Below are positions 34,361 to 44,436 of a stretch of DNA of 64,000 nt, piece by piece. A model generated the notes under the pieces. That model worked only from the letters and a program-made list of their open reading frames with translations. It was not told the origin of the DNA and did no database searches. Position 1 is the first letter of the stretch; each line of letters opens with the position of its first letter. Source of the stretch: Henckelia pumila (Eukaryota; Streptophyta; Magnoliopsida; Lamiales; Gesneriaceae); NCBI RefSeq assembly GCF_033568475.1, contig NC_133120.1, forward strand, positions 85,020,151 through 85,084,150. The letters run 5' to 3'. Both the position numbers and the translations under genes were made by a program.

Positions 34361-37300
34361 TTACAACTCAATCATGCCAAGTTCACCACGCAAACGAATA
34401 AAAGTATTTTCATCTAGTGGTTTTGTAAAAATATCGGCAATTTGATTTTTAGTGTCAACATATTGAAGTTCAACTTCATTTCGTTCGATGTGGTCACGAA
34501 TAAAATGATGACGAATGTCAATATGTTTGGTGCGCGAATGTTGAATCGGATTCTTTGTAAGACATATGGCGCTAGTGTTGTCACAGAAAATAGGGATTTT
34601 TGAAAAAGAGACGCCATAGTCGAGCAATTGATGCTTCATCCAAAGAATTTGCGCACAACAACTACCGGCAGCCATATATTCGGCTTCGGTCGTTGATAAC
34701 GCAACACAGTTTTGCTTTTTGGAAAACCAAGAAACCAAACAGTTTCCTAAAAAGAAACAGGTTCCACTAGTGCTTTTCCGGTCCACCTTATATCCACCAA
34801 AGTCGGCATCACAATATGCTTTTAAATCAAAGAAAGAATTTTTCGAATACCACAAGCCGAGATTTGGAGTATTTGAAAGATATTTGAAAATGCGTTTTAA
34901 GGCGAACAAATGTGATTCCTTTGGACATGATTGAAATCGTGCACACAGGCATACACTGAACATAATGTCTGGTCTACTAGCAGTAGCATATAATAAGGAG
35001 TCAATCATACTACGAAAGGAAGATTGATCTACAGTTTTACCATTTTCATCCTTGTCGAGTCTGATTGCTGTGCTCATAGGTGTGGATGATGATTTGGTGT
35101 TTTCCATCCCAAACTTCTTTAGAATCTCCTTAATGTATTTGCTTTGGTTCACAAAGAACCCATCCTTGCACTGCTTGATTTGCAATCCGAGGAAATAGTT
35201 AAGTTCCCCCATCATGCTCATCTCAAAGTGATCTTGCATAAGCTTAGAAAATTCTTGGCAAAGATCTTCGTTAGTAGAACCGAAAATGATATCGTCCACA
35301 TAAATTTGCACAATAAGCAAATCATTATCTCTAGATAAAGTAAACAATGTAATATCAACAATTCCTCTAGTAAAGCCATTGGTAATAAGGAAAGAAGAGA
35401 GTTTTTCATACCAAGCTCGAGGAGCTTGTTTCAATCCATACAAAGCTTTGTTGAGTCTATATACGTGATCAGATAACAAATTATCAACAAAGCCATCAGG
35501 TTGTTCAATATAGACCTCTTCTTTCAAATCACCATTCAAGAAAGCACTTTTAACATCCATCTGAAATAATTTAAAATTTCTAGAGCAAGCAAAAGCAAGT
35601 AGCATGCGAATGGATTCTAGTCTAGCAACAGGCGCATAAGTTTCATCATAATCTATGCCTTCTTCTTGACTATATCCTTTAGCAACAAGCCTAGCTTTAT
35701 TTCTAGTGATGGTGCCATGCTCATCAAGTTTATTTCTAAACACCCATTTAGTACCTATCACAGGTCTATCATGCGGCCTAGAAACAAGATCCCAAACATT
35801 ATTGCGTTTAAATTCATTTAACTCATCTTGCATAGCAATAATCCAGGAATCATCAAGTAAAGCATCATCAACACATTTTGGCTCAACATGAGAAACAAAA
35901 GCAAGATGATTACAAATATTATTGAGAGAAGAGCGAGTAGATACTCCCTTTGATGGACTTCCAATTATCAGATCTTTAGGATGATCTTTGTGATGTGTCC
36001 ATTCCTTAGGAAGTGGTGTTTCCTCAACTGTAGCATCTATATCATTTAAGCTTGAGGAAACCATCTCTTCTTCAAGTATTTCTATATCATCATTGTTAGT
36101 GCGAACAATAGTAGACATAGATTCATCAAAAATAACATGCATTGATTCTTCAACAAGTAAGGTGCGCTTATTGAATACTCTATAAGCCTTACTTGTAGTA
36201 GAATACCCAAGAAAAATACCTTTATCGGATTTGGCATCAAATTTGCCAAGGTTGTCCTTACCATTGTTGTGAATGAAGCACTTAGATCCAAAAGCCCGAA
36301 AGAATGAAATGTTAGGCTTTCTCTCCCTCCATAACTCGTATGGAGTTTTCTTGAGAATTGGCCTTATTGATACGCGATTGATGATGTAACAGGCAGTGTT
36401 CATTGCTTCAGCCCAAAAATATTTTGGTAGAGAATGCTCACATAACATGGTCCTTGCAATCTCTACTAGTGTCCTATTTTTCCTCTCAACGACCCCGTTT
36501 TGTTGAGGAGTCCTAGGACAAGAAAAATTGTGACCGATGCCTTTTTCTATACAAAAGTTTGAAAAATTCTCATTTTGAAATTCAGTTCCGTGGTCACTAC
36601 GGATCTGTTTTATTGAAAGATTTTTCTCATTCTCAACTCGTTTAGCAAAAGTTTTAAAATACTCAAAGGCATCATTTTTGTGAGCTAAAAACAATGTCCA
36701 CGTGTAACGTGAAAAATCATCTATAATGACAAATGCATAAATCTTTCCTCCTAAACTAGCGTTCCTCGAGGGACCACATAGATCTAGGTGGAGAAGTTCA
36801 AGGGGCATAGAAGTGGATACAAAATTTTTGTTTTTAAAAGATTCCCTTGTATGTTTGCCAAATTGACACGCATCACAAACAGAATCAAGTTTCAAATTAA
36901 GTTTTGGCATACCAACGACTAAGTCAAGTTTTAAAAGTTTTTCGATGGTACTAGGACCAACATGACCCAATCGTCTATGCCAAAGAATGTTGTCATCAAC
37001 ATTCACGGATACAAGGCTTTTTATATTTGATAAAGATAAATTATTTAAAGAGACCTTGTAAACGTTCTCACTTCTATATCCTTTGAAATTTATGGATTTG
37101 TCACTAATAAATGATACAGTGCAGTGTTGGGGAGTGAATTTGACTTCATAACCTCTATCGCACAATTGACTTATGCTTAGTAGATTATGCTTAAGTCCTT
37201 TCACTAGGAGTACATCATCAATTAGACAAGAATTAGATATACCTATTGAGCCGATGCCTTCAATTACTCCTTTGCTGTTGTCTTCAAAGGTGACAGTCCC

Positions 37301-37453
37301 CTTCTCCTTTGGTTTGATTGATTGAAGAAGATCCTTGTTCCCCGTCATATGTCTAGAACATCCACTGTCTAGATACCATATGCTAGGGAGAGCATTTTTC
37401 TTGTTTCCCTGAAAATAATTGATTTTGGTACCCTTTAGTTCTTTTGGGTCCAC
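34361..37453 (-). CDS. SIRE pol: protease, integrase, reverse transcriptase, RNase H
   Basis: The frame is open for 1030 codons. In order: retropepsin with DSG at residues 29-31 ([13 protein letters not shown]); the integrase zinc-binding region ([19 protein letters not shown]); the integrase core with [18 protein letters not shown] and [15 protein letters not shown]; the reverse transcriptase beginning VWDLVSRP and holding the YVDD box in [13 protein letters not shown]; and RNase H with [18 protein letters not shown] [13 protein letters not shown] and the C-terminal DIRHHFIRD and IADIFTKPL. All catalytic boxes appear intact. No ATG opens the frame where expected: the first codon shown is GTG, so it is probably translated as part of a gag-pol product. 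Nothing in the sequence shows whether it is transcribed. Confidence 0.93.
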   Translation of the reverse strand: MDPKELKGTKINYFQGNKKNALPSIWYLDSGCSRHMTGNKDLLQSIKPKEKGTVTFEDNSKGVIEGIGSIGISNSCLIDDVLLVKGLKHNLLSISQLCDRGYEVKFTPQHCTVSFISDKSINFKGYRSENVYKVSLNNLSLSNIKSLVSVNVDDNILWHRRLGHVGPSTIEKLLKLDLVVGMPKLNLKLDSVCDACQFGKHTRESFKNKNFVSTSMPLELLHLDLCGPSRNASLGGKIYAFVIIDDFSRYTWTLFLAHKNDAFEYFKTFAKRVENEKNLSIKQIRSDHGTEFQNENFSNFCIEKGIGHNFSCPRTPQQNGVVERKNRTLVEIARTMLCEHSLPKYFWAEAMNTACYIINRVSIRPILKKTPYELWRERKPNISFFRAFGSKCFIHNNGKDNLGKFDAKSDKGIFLGYSTTSKAYRVFNKRTLLVEESMHVIFDESMSTIVRTNNDDIEILEEEMVSSSLNDIDATVEETPLPKEWTHHKDHPKDLIIGSPSKGVSTRSSLNNICNHLAFVSHVEPKCVDDALLDDSWIIAMQDELNEFKRNNVWDLVSRPHDRPVIGTKWVFRNKLDEHGTITRNKARLVAKGYSQEEGIDYDETYAPVARLESIRMLLAFACSRNFKLFQMDVKSAFLNGDLKEEVYIEQPDGFVDNLLSDHVYRLNKALYGLKQAPRAWYEKLSSFLITNGFTRGIVDITLFTLSRDNDLLIVQIYVDDIIFGSTNEDLCQEFSKLMQDHFEMSMMGELNYFLGLQIKQCKDGFFVNQSKYIKEILKKFGMENTKSSSTPMSTAIRLDKDENGKTVDQSSFRSMIDSLLYATASRPDIMFSVCLCARFQSCPKESHLFALKRIFKYLSNTPNLGLWYSKNSFFDLKAYCDADFGGYKVDRKSTSGTCFFLGNCLVSWFSKKQNCVALSTTEAEYMAAGSCCAQILWMKHQLLDYGVSFSKIPIFCDNTSAICLTKNPIQHSRTKHIDIRHHFIRDHIERNEVELQYVDTKNQIADIFTKPLDENTFIRLRGELGMIEL

Positions 37454-37692
37454 AATGTTAGAAAAGAGAGATACAAAATAGACTTCTAAGAGTTCAGTCT
37501 CTCATAGCAACATCATCGCCACTTTCCAAGAGTGCTCCCAGTAGTAGGTAGGGCATATGGCCACTTTAAAAACCTATTTCCTTGGACAGAGCAACGTTCA
37601 ACAGGGAGACCAGCCGCAAGTCAAGGCATTTTTAAGCCGGTCTATATTGAACTCCCTTAGATTGTGATCTCATAATGTCGACTAATGAGTTG
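37454..37692 (-). other. Stop-containing spacer between SIRE gag and pol
   Basis: Gag ends with TAA at 37693 and the pol frame opens at about 37453. The 239 bases between carry stops in the frames I checked. Many copia elements have a continuous gag-pol frame, so this is either a damaged junction or a place for splicing or recoding. Context does not decide. Confidence 0.6.
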
Positions 37693-39108
37693 TTAAGTAC
37701 TCTTAGGCCTCCATTTCATATAGCTCTTTTGAATATATTGATATTTCAATGATCTGCATTTATGTCTAACATGACCAGATTTGCAACAATAAGAACAAGT
37801 AGGGGGTGATCTCATCTTAGCCTTAGCTATTAGACTAGCAAAGTCTATAGACTTCTTACCATAGCCTATTCCTCCCTTATCAAAGCTACATTTCTGCATG
37901 CTAAGTAGGTTGTTTAATTTATTGCTACTCACATTGAATTTATCGAAAGATTTTTCTAAGTGATCTAAGTCATCCTTAAGTCTAAGGTTATCATGCTCCT
38001 TAGTTTCTAATTCCTTTTTAAGATTTCTATTCTCTTTTCTAAGAACCTTAACCATATCAAACATATCTTTATAAGCATGTAAGAGTTCATCGTAAGTAGG
38101 TACCTCGTCATCGTCGTCAGAGACGATGTCATCACTTTTAGCCATTAAGCAGAGGTTTGCTTCCTCGTCGTCGTCGTCGCTATCACTCCAGGTAGCTAGT
38201 AGGGCTTTCTTCTTTCCTTTGTCCACTTTCTTCTTGAGTGGGCATTCATTGGCGTAGTGACCTTGTTGTTGACAGTTGTAGCAGGTCACTTCTTTCTCCG
38301 GTTTCTTGTCCTTTTTGAATTTGTTTCCTCGCATGAATTTCTTGAATTTTCTTGCGAAGAGAGCCATGTCATCATCGTCATCTTTTTCGACTTGTGTAGT
38401 CAAGGCTATCCCTTTGTGCTTGACATCTTCTTTCTTTGATTCTTTTCTTGTGGACACTTCTAACTCATGGGTTTTTAGGGTCCCATGTAGTTGATCAAGA
38501 TCATAGGCGGCAGTGTCCCCTTTGTTGGATTCGATGATGGCGGTTCTCTTTGCATCCCATTCTTTTGGTAGGGCACGAAGAGCTCTCCTCCAAACTTGCT
38601 TGGTAGGATATTGTTCTCCCAATTGTGCTAACTCATTGATGATTTGAGTAAGCCTTCGGAACATGGTGTCAACATCTTCGTTGGATTCCATCTCAAATGT
38701 TTCGTATTTGAGTTGGAGTAAGTCGATCTTTGTTTCTTTCACTTGGTTGGTGCCTTCGTGACATATCTCTAGCTTGTCCCATATCTCTTTAGCAGATGAG
38801 CACATCGATATCCGGTTGTATTCGTTCATATCTAAGGAACAGTGCAAGATATTCATAGCTTTAGCATTTTGCGAAATTAATTTCATGTCCTCTTTTGAAA
38901 AGTCATCCATTCCCTTAGGAATTTCAACCCCATCAACTATTTTCATAGGTGTATAGGGACCTTTCACCGTCACTTTCCATAGGTCATAGTCTACGGATTG
39001 GATATATAGGGACATACGATTTTTCCAATACCCGTAGTTTATGCCATTGAAAAGAGGAGGACGATTAGTAGATTGCCCTTGAGCATAATCACTTGCTAGG
39101 TTTGCCAT
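37693..39108 (-). CDS. SIRE gag
   Basis: The frame gives 471 aa from the ATG at 39108 (MANLASDYAQGQSTN). The open frame upstream is just the primer-binding site and leader. The N-terminal half has the copia gag fold (RPPLFNGINYGYWKNRM, then LHCSLDMNEYNRI and RRALRALPKEWDAK). A basic stretch (KFKKFMRGNKFKKDKK) leads to a CCHC knuckle, CYNCQQQGHYANEC, an acidic linker (SDSDDDDEE), a coiled coil and a second knuckle, CSYCCKSGHVRHKC. Two knuckles are common in SIRE gag. The protein packages element RNA into particles. Confidence 0.92.
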   Translation of the reverse strand: MANLASDYAQGQSTNRPPLFNGINYGYWKNRMSLYIQSVDYDLWKVTVKGPYTPMKIVDGVEIPKGMDDFSKEDMKLISQNAKAMNILHCSLDMNEYNRISMCSSAKEIWDKLEICHEGTNQVKETKIDLLQLKYETFEMESNEDVDTMFRRLTQIINELAQLGEQYPTKQVWRRALRALPKEWDAKRTAIIESNKGDTAAYDLDQLHGTLKTHELEVSTRKESKKEDVKHKGIALTTQVEKDDDDDMALFARKFKKFMRGNKFKKDKKPEKEVTCYNCQQQGHYANECPLKKKVDKGKKKALLATWSDSDDDDEEANLCLMAKSDDIVSDDDDEVPTYDELLHAYKDMFDMVKVLRKENRNLKKELETKEHDNLRLKDDLDHLEKSFDKFNVSSNKLNNLLSMQKCSFDKGGIGYGKKSIDFASLIAKAKMRSPPTCSYCCKSGHVRHKCRSLKYQYIQKSYMKWRPKST

Positions 39109-39135
39109 AAAAAGGTTTTGAAAAGTATTTTCAAA

Positions 39136-39149
39136 TGGCTCTGATACCA
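39136..39149 (-). other. Primer-binding site of the SIRE element (initiator Met tRNA)
   Basis: On the minus strand it reads TGGTATCAGAGCCA, two bases inside the 5' LTR border at 39152. It is the standard initiator methionine tRNA complement. Confidence 0.92.
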
Positions 39150-39151
39150 CT

Positions 39152-40428
39152 TGTTAGAACCTAATGGGGGGGATTTAGGTTCTATTGGCAACTTTAGCAA
39201 TTTAAAGTGATTATGCAAGTACGCAAGCGGAAGACTTAAGCAATCAAATAATAAGTGCGATAAATAAATGCGTAATGTAAATAAAGCAGTAAAAGGGATA
39301 AGAGATGTTTATGGAAGTTCGACGATAAATCGTCTACGTCTCCCCTTCTTGGTTAAGTCGATTAACCAAGGATCCACTAGCACTTCGAACGTCTTGGCCT
39401 TGATGGCTCCAAGGATAGCCTTACAACTTGACACGATCACCGCGCCGATACAACTCAACACTCTTGGCCTTAAGGGCTCCAAGGATAGCCTCAACACTCG
39501 TAAAATACACTTGGCTTCACACACAAGTGTTTATAAAACCGAGCAACCAACTCACAAACTAACAACCCTCAATATTACAACCCCGAATACAACTCGATAT
39601 GTGAATATATTTTGAACACTCAAAAGGGGCTACAAATTGCTCAACAAATGACTTGAATGATGCTTGAGAGGATTGAGAGACTTGAAGATGTTGGGATGAT
39701 TTGAATGGCCTCGGAATGCCTCCTTTTATAGCTGAAATTTTGACATCGATCGGAACTTTCGATCCCTGCATCGGAGCTTCCGAAATTTGAATTCTGAGAC
39801 ACGCGGGTGTACAGGATCGGAACGTCCGATCCACTTCGGAGCTTCCGATCGGCGCAATAAATATGGTGTCGGGCAAAAGTCTTCCGGACAAGATTATCAG
39901 GCGGCCGTTCAGGATCGGAACGTCCGATCCTGTTCGGAGCTTCCGATCTGCTTCACTTCGTTGCCTCCGATCTGCTTCCGAACAATATAATTTTACATAG
40001 AAACTGATCGGACCTTCCGAACCACGATCGGAGCTTCCGAACCTGTTCTTCGTAGCTTCCGTTCCTCATTCCGACCAATATAAAAAAAATCCCTGAAATA
40101 GATCGGAGCTTCCGAACCAAGATCGGAGCTTCCGATCTACCCTTAGCTTCCGAAGATGCTTCTGATCATGATCGGAGGTTCCGATCGCCAATCGGAGCTT
40201 CCGATCCCGTAGTAGTAAACTTCTTCGAATTTTGTTTCTGATCTTGAGTATGAATTTAGTATTAATTCATCTTTGAAAATTTTAACTCTGTAATAAGCTC
40301 AATGTAAATATTAGTAACATTTTAACCTAGTTTTGTTAATCATCAAAACATAGAGAAATAAGACTTTGTTAATGCATTAAAAACATTAATCTCATAATTC
40401 GAGATTTATATGCGTTTAAGGCGTAACA
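39152..40428 (-). repeat. 5' LTR of the SIRE element
   Basis: The repeat is 1277 bp, the same length as 30980-32256 and nearly identical. Differences noticed lie at the positions matching 31158, 31390-31391, 31413, 31589 and 31604. It carries the same GATCGGAGCTTCCGATC word family. Confidence 0.95.
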
Positions 40429-40448
40429 GAATATGAATTAAAAAATTT

Positions 40449-40581
40449 GATATGCTGCCCATCCACTCTGTCCACTATTGAGATGACACTCAGCTATTGG
40501 ATGCACAAATTAAACACATCCAATAGATGAGTGACACATCATGATGTGATGAAGATGAGCACGGTGGATAGACAATATATC
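40449..40581. mobile_element. Small inverted-repeat MITE candidate
   Basis: GATATGCTGCCCATCCAC at the left and GTGGATAGACAATATATC at the right are inverted with four mismatches. The interior also pairs weakly (CAGCTATTGGATG with CATCCAATAGATG). No clear target duplication. Confidence 0.4.
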
Positions 40582-41305
40582 AACGTTCTATAAATTAAAT
40601 CTAGAAGATTATACGCTGCATTATTAAATTAATATAAACATGAAATTTAGAATTGGAATTGAAATTGGATTTCAAATGAATCAAATCCATGGAATTGAAA
40701 TACCATTTTAGTATTTGCCAAAAATTTAATATATAATCGTGAGAATTGATAATATGGATTTTGAATAAATGATATTTTCTAAAAATTTTAAAGAATACTT
40801 GAAATTTATGAGTAAATTAGATATATTTATGATTTTATTATTTTTAAAATTCAAATCACATGAAATCCAACTAATTTTGTAAGAATTTTTTAATTAAATG
40901 TAATCTCATCAAATACCAATATTAGTTTAAAATTCATTTTGACAAACATTAAAACAGAATTTGCAAATCCAAACCCTCCAAATTCATTCTATCAAACATA
41001 GGAGAATAAAAGATTAACAGTATCTTGATTCGACAATTTTATCAATTAAAATTTTCTTCACGTAAAATCCAATATCTGAGTGCTAGTCTTTTTATTAATA
41101 ATTTATTATTCAAAATTTGTTGATTTTGATTCATTTTTTTTTTTTTATCTCGTTAGTTAGATTTAACAGAATCTTATTGTTAATTAAAAATGGCTTGATT
41201 TTGTTATACAATATTTGATTGTATTTCCACAAAATTATATAAAAATAATAATTAAAATTGGGGCAATGATCGGTAGCTCCCACTAGGTATGCAAAATGGG
41301 TTTAG

Positions 41306-41462
41306 TCTATGCTACACCGGGAAGTGCTTCTCCCTCTATTTCAATATCATTAGATCACGTGAAACTCATATATTTTTATGAAAATTGACTATATCTTGAT
41401 AATCCAATGGTTCATATTTGACCACATCATGAGGAAGAAGTACTCCAGGTGTATAGCATAGA
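41306..41462. mobile_element. Small inverted-repeat MITE candidate
   Basis: TCTATGCTACACCGGGAAGT and, in inverse, TCTATGCTATACACCTGGAG form imperfect termini about 155 bp apart; both continue into a CTTC-CCTC phrase. No target duplication that I trust. Confidence 0.4.
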
Positions 41463-41810
41463 ATAATCCGCAAAAAGGTTACACTCCGAAAGAGAATATT
41501 GGTGGTTTTATAACTGGAACACTAGTCCTCATTGATTGAAACACAAGAAACAAATTTTTTGGGTACGAGATATATACTAATTTTTAAATTGGTACATGAA
41601 TTATCTTAATTGACAAAACACAGGCATAATTTTTTTAAAGATGCATATTTTGTATCAACATTTCACACTGAATTTTGAATAGTAATAAAATTTTCAATCA
41701 TATCCAATTGAACACTCTGAATCCATAAGTGAACGTCACATCAGCTTGTGCTCACATAAATGCTCACGGTAGTTGTTCATCATATCAAAACTATATATAT
41801 ATATATATAT

Positions 41811-41954
41811 GAATGCTCAGCTGCCCAACCATGTTTCCCCACTTGGTCTGCGAAGGTTTTAGTGGTTTTTTTTTTTTTTGCATCACTAAAACCCACTACC
41901 AGGTTTTAGTGGTCGCGGACCAAGTGGGAAAAAATGATTGAGCAGCTGAAAATT

Positions 41955-41955
<1 letters not shown>
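41811..41955. mobile_element. Hairpin MITE inside a TA repeat
   Basis: Two arms (CAGCTGCCCAACCATG... and its inverse near 41920-41950) share CCCACTTGGTC and GGTTTTAGTGG in opposite orientation and flank a T run. TA microsatellites abut both sides (41791-41810 and 41957-41992), consistent with insertion into TA, though the repeats hide any target duplication. Confidence 0.55.
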
Positions 41956-41994
<39 letters not shown>

Positions 41995-42507
41995 ATTGTC
42001 AACAAGATATTTGTAACATCCAACAACAAATGAAGAAGGGGTCGAATGGGGATGTCACAAAATCTAACAACTGAACCGAATTTGTATGAACAATAACTGT
42101 TGGTTAAGTTATGAGCTCACAAATATGTATCAGTCGACATGATTGCACACAACGACCACTTCTAATAGCCATGAATCGCTCACAATATCTTTATTAATCA
42201 ACCTAGACAATCAAATAAATTTTTTACACTGTCTTGCAATGTCACACAAGCAAGCTTGCATCACCGAGGGGAAATTTGTTTTGCCACTGAAATTTCTGTT
42301 TTCAGGTCAAATTGCACATTTCATCTTCATCGTGATGAAAAAATGACAAAATAATCGCTACTGTTAAGCAAAAAAAAAAACAAAAAATTTGCTACTCATG
42401 TTTGATAGATTTATAGGATACGGATAAAAATAAAATAGTATAAATACATGTATCTAGAAAAAAATAAAGATATACATATATTATATAAGAGTTTTATTAT
42501 GGCATCT

Positions 42508-42612
42508 ATTGTGGATATCTATGTGGGCATGTATTATTGACTGAAAGAACAGCCACATAATGATTATACTGAACGCCACGTCATTCATTGCTCACATAAA
42601 CATCCACGGTTG
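42508..42612. mobile_element. Weak inverted-repeat MITE candidate
   Basis: GTGGATATCTATGTGGGCA and the inverse of TGCTCACATAAACATCCAC pair with several mismatches. A related half occurs at 41748-41772. Borders are guesses. Confidence 0.3.
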
Positions 42613-42879
42613 ATGTTAACCGAATCAACGCTATAAATCAAATGATGCATGGTAAGTAAAGAATGTTACAGCCGTGAGCCCATTTATTGCAGTAAGCATG
42701 TGCACAACCGCAGACAAGCTTCTCGTACAATTTACGAGTATCTATGTTGCTAATAATAATTATATAATATATGTGCATTCTGTATCTTACAAATAAATTG
42801 CCAATAATCAACCTTCTCTGGAACTAGCAAATTTGGACTCTTTTAAGCAAAACCCACCAATTGTCTCTTTCTACAGTAT

Positions 42880-44436
42880 AAGCTCTGCTTCGCTTCACTT
42901 GTCAAACCCCCCAAACCTCCCAAGGTTCTCTCTTCCCTCTTTCACTTCCTCTCTGTCTTTGAAAGAGAATCAAGGGTTTTGAACTGCGAACTCTGGTATG
43001 TAACAGATTTTCTGGGTGAGAATCTTTATTGGATTTCTTGACTTCTTTGTGTGATGTTTCAGTTTTTTAAGGTTACTTTGATTAGGGTTTTACAAGAAAT
43101 GTATTGAACATGTTATTTTTTTTGCAGAAAGCTTCTAAAGATTGGATCTTTTTTTTAATTTTACCATGTTTATGGTTCATGACTTGTTTTGCTTAATAGT
43201 TGACTTTGTTTTTGTGCATAATTTTTTGTGATTTCGATATTTTTGTCTCGGTGAATTTGGTTTCTTGCTTTGCTAAAGTAGGATTGGGGACAGAATTTTC
43301 ATTTCGGTGCCATGAAAGCTTGTACTAATCTCAAGAATAAAAATCCTGAACTTTTTGTTCTGATCGTGTGTGAATTATCGTAGTCAACCAAGTGGCGATC
43401 TTTAAATTTGACAGAGATAGCCAGCTGTTTCTGGTGTCTAAAATTTGATCGGAAACTATTTCGATGCATTGTTTTGATTGATCTAACATTTGTTTGCTAG
43501 AAAATAAGTAGAAGGGGTGCGGTAAGTGTTTTATGCCATATAAGCTAGTGATGCTCTTCGTCTCCTAGTTACGAACTGATTAAAGTATGAATAATGAATG
43601 AAATATTTGATGCAATATTTTAAGTGATTTTAAAATAGCGACTATATTTAGTAAAGACTTGTAATTTTTTATAAAGCTTCTTTCTGTTATCCTCAAACTA
43701 GTCCAGTTTGCATGTCATGAGAGCCTTTGACCTAACAGATACTGGCAATCAGAAATGTAGCAGTTGCTATAATTTTTTAATTTTTATGGATAGCGGACAC
43801 ATGCATTTAGCCTTTTTTCACCAATATAAATTAATGTGAGAGTGATATTTAATGCTTGGGCGGTAATTGTTCCAAAAACATTCTGAATTTATTTAATGAA
43901 ACCGATGTTTGTGCAAGGCGTATTTGCTTTAATAAGATCGTACTACATCCGAAACTCATGGAAGAATAAGTTAAAATGCCTCTGCTCAACCGCTGGCGGT
44001 TTGTATTGATATACGAAGGTGAGTGAATGCTCTAAGAGGGTCGAACTAAATGGTTTCTGGATTCAGGATACGTTAGTTTCTCTGAGAAGCCAAAAAAGTC
44101 TTCCAATAAAACTTGTTGGTATGAGCTTTCATAAATGGTCTAGGAGAAATCCATGCTCACTGCTAGTAGTTTTTAGTTGGCACTATAACTCTTTTTTGCA
44201 ATAAAAAACAGTTTTTTCTGATCAACATTTCTGTCTCATGACATGGAGTTATGTCACTTGTGTGCTATATTCGTTATTTCTTATAAATGATATACTTTTT
44301 TCTGAAACCAAGCTTTCTTGAGTCATAAATATAATTATGGATTATGGACTAAAGTGAAACCTCCATGGTTCTCAGGGGAATATTTGGGCACTGTCTTAGT
44401 GATTAGACCATACAAGGCACAATCATTCTTAGTTCC
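42880..44436 (+). promoter_or_regulatory. 5' UTR and leader introns of the Pumilio gene
   Basis: A CT-rich leader exon (about 42880-42995) ends CTCTG before GTATGT. The coding exon most likely begins at 44377, after GGTTCTCAG, with no ATG between that point and the start at 44437. The long 5' intron, about 1.4 kb, is T-rich. The transcription start and any further leader exon cannot be fixed from sequence. Confidence 0.5.

Larger units (their letters stand above)
30980..40428 (-). mobile_element. Ty1/copia SIRE-lineage retrotransposon, apparently full length and recent
   Basis: The element is 9.4 kb on the minus strand, with 1277-bp LTRs at 39152-40428 (5') and 30980-32256 (3'). A perfect 5-bp duplication, GAATA, lies at 30975-30979 and 40429-40433. 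It has a Met tRNA primer-binding site, gag, pol, an extra ORF and a polypurine tract. By eye the two LTRs differ at only about six sites and keep the same length, so insertion was recent. The pol box order (protease, integrase, reverse transcriptase, RNase H) is that of copia, and gag and reverse transcriptase wording fits SIRE/Maximus. It is the only element here with fully open long frames. Confidence 0.95.
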
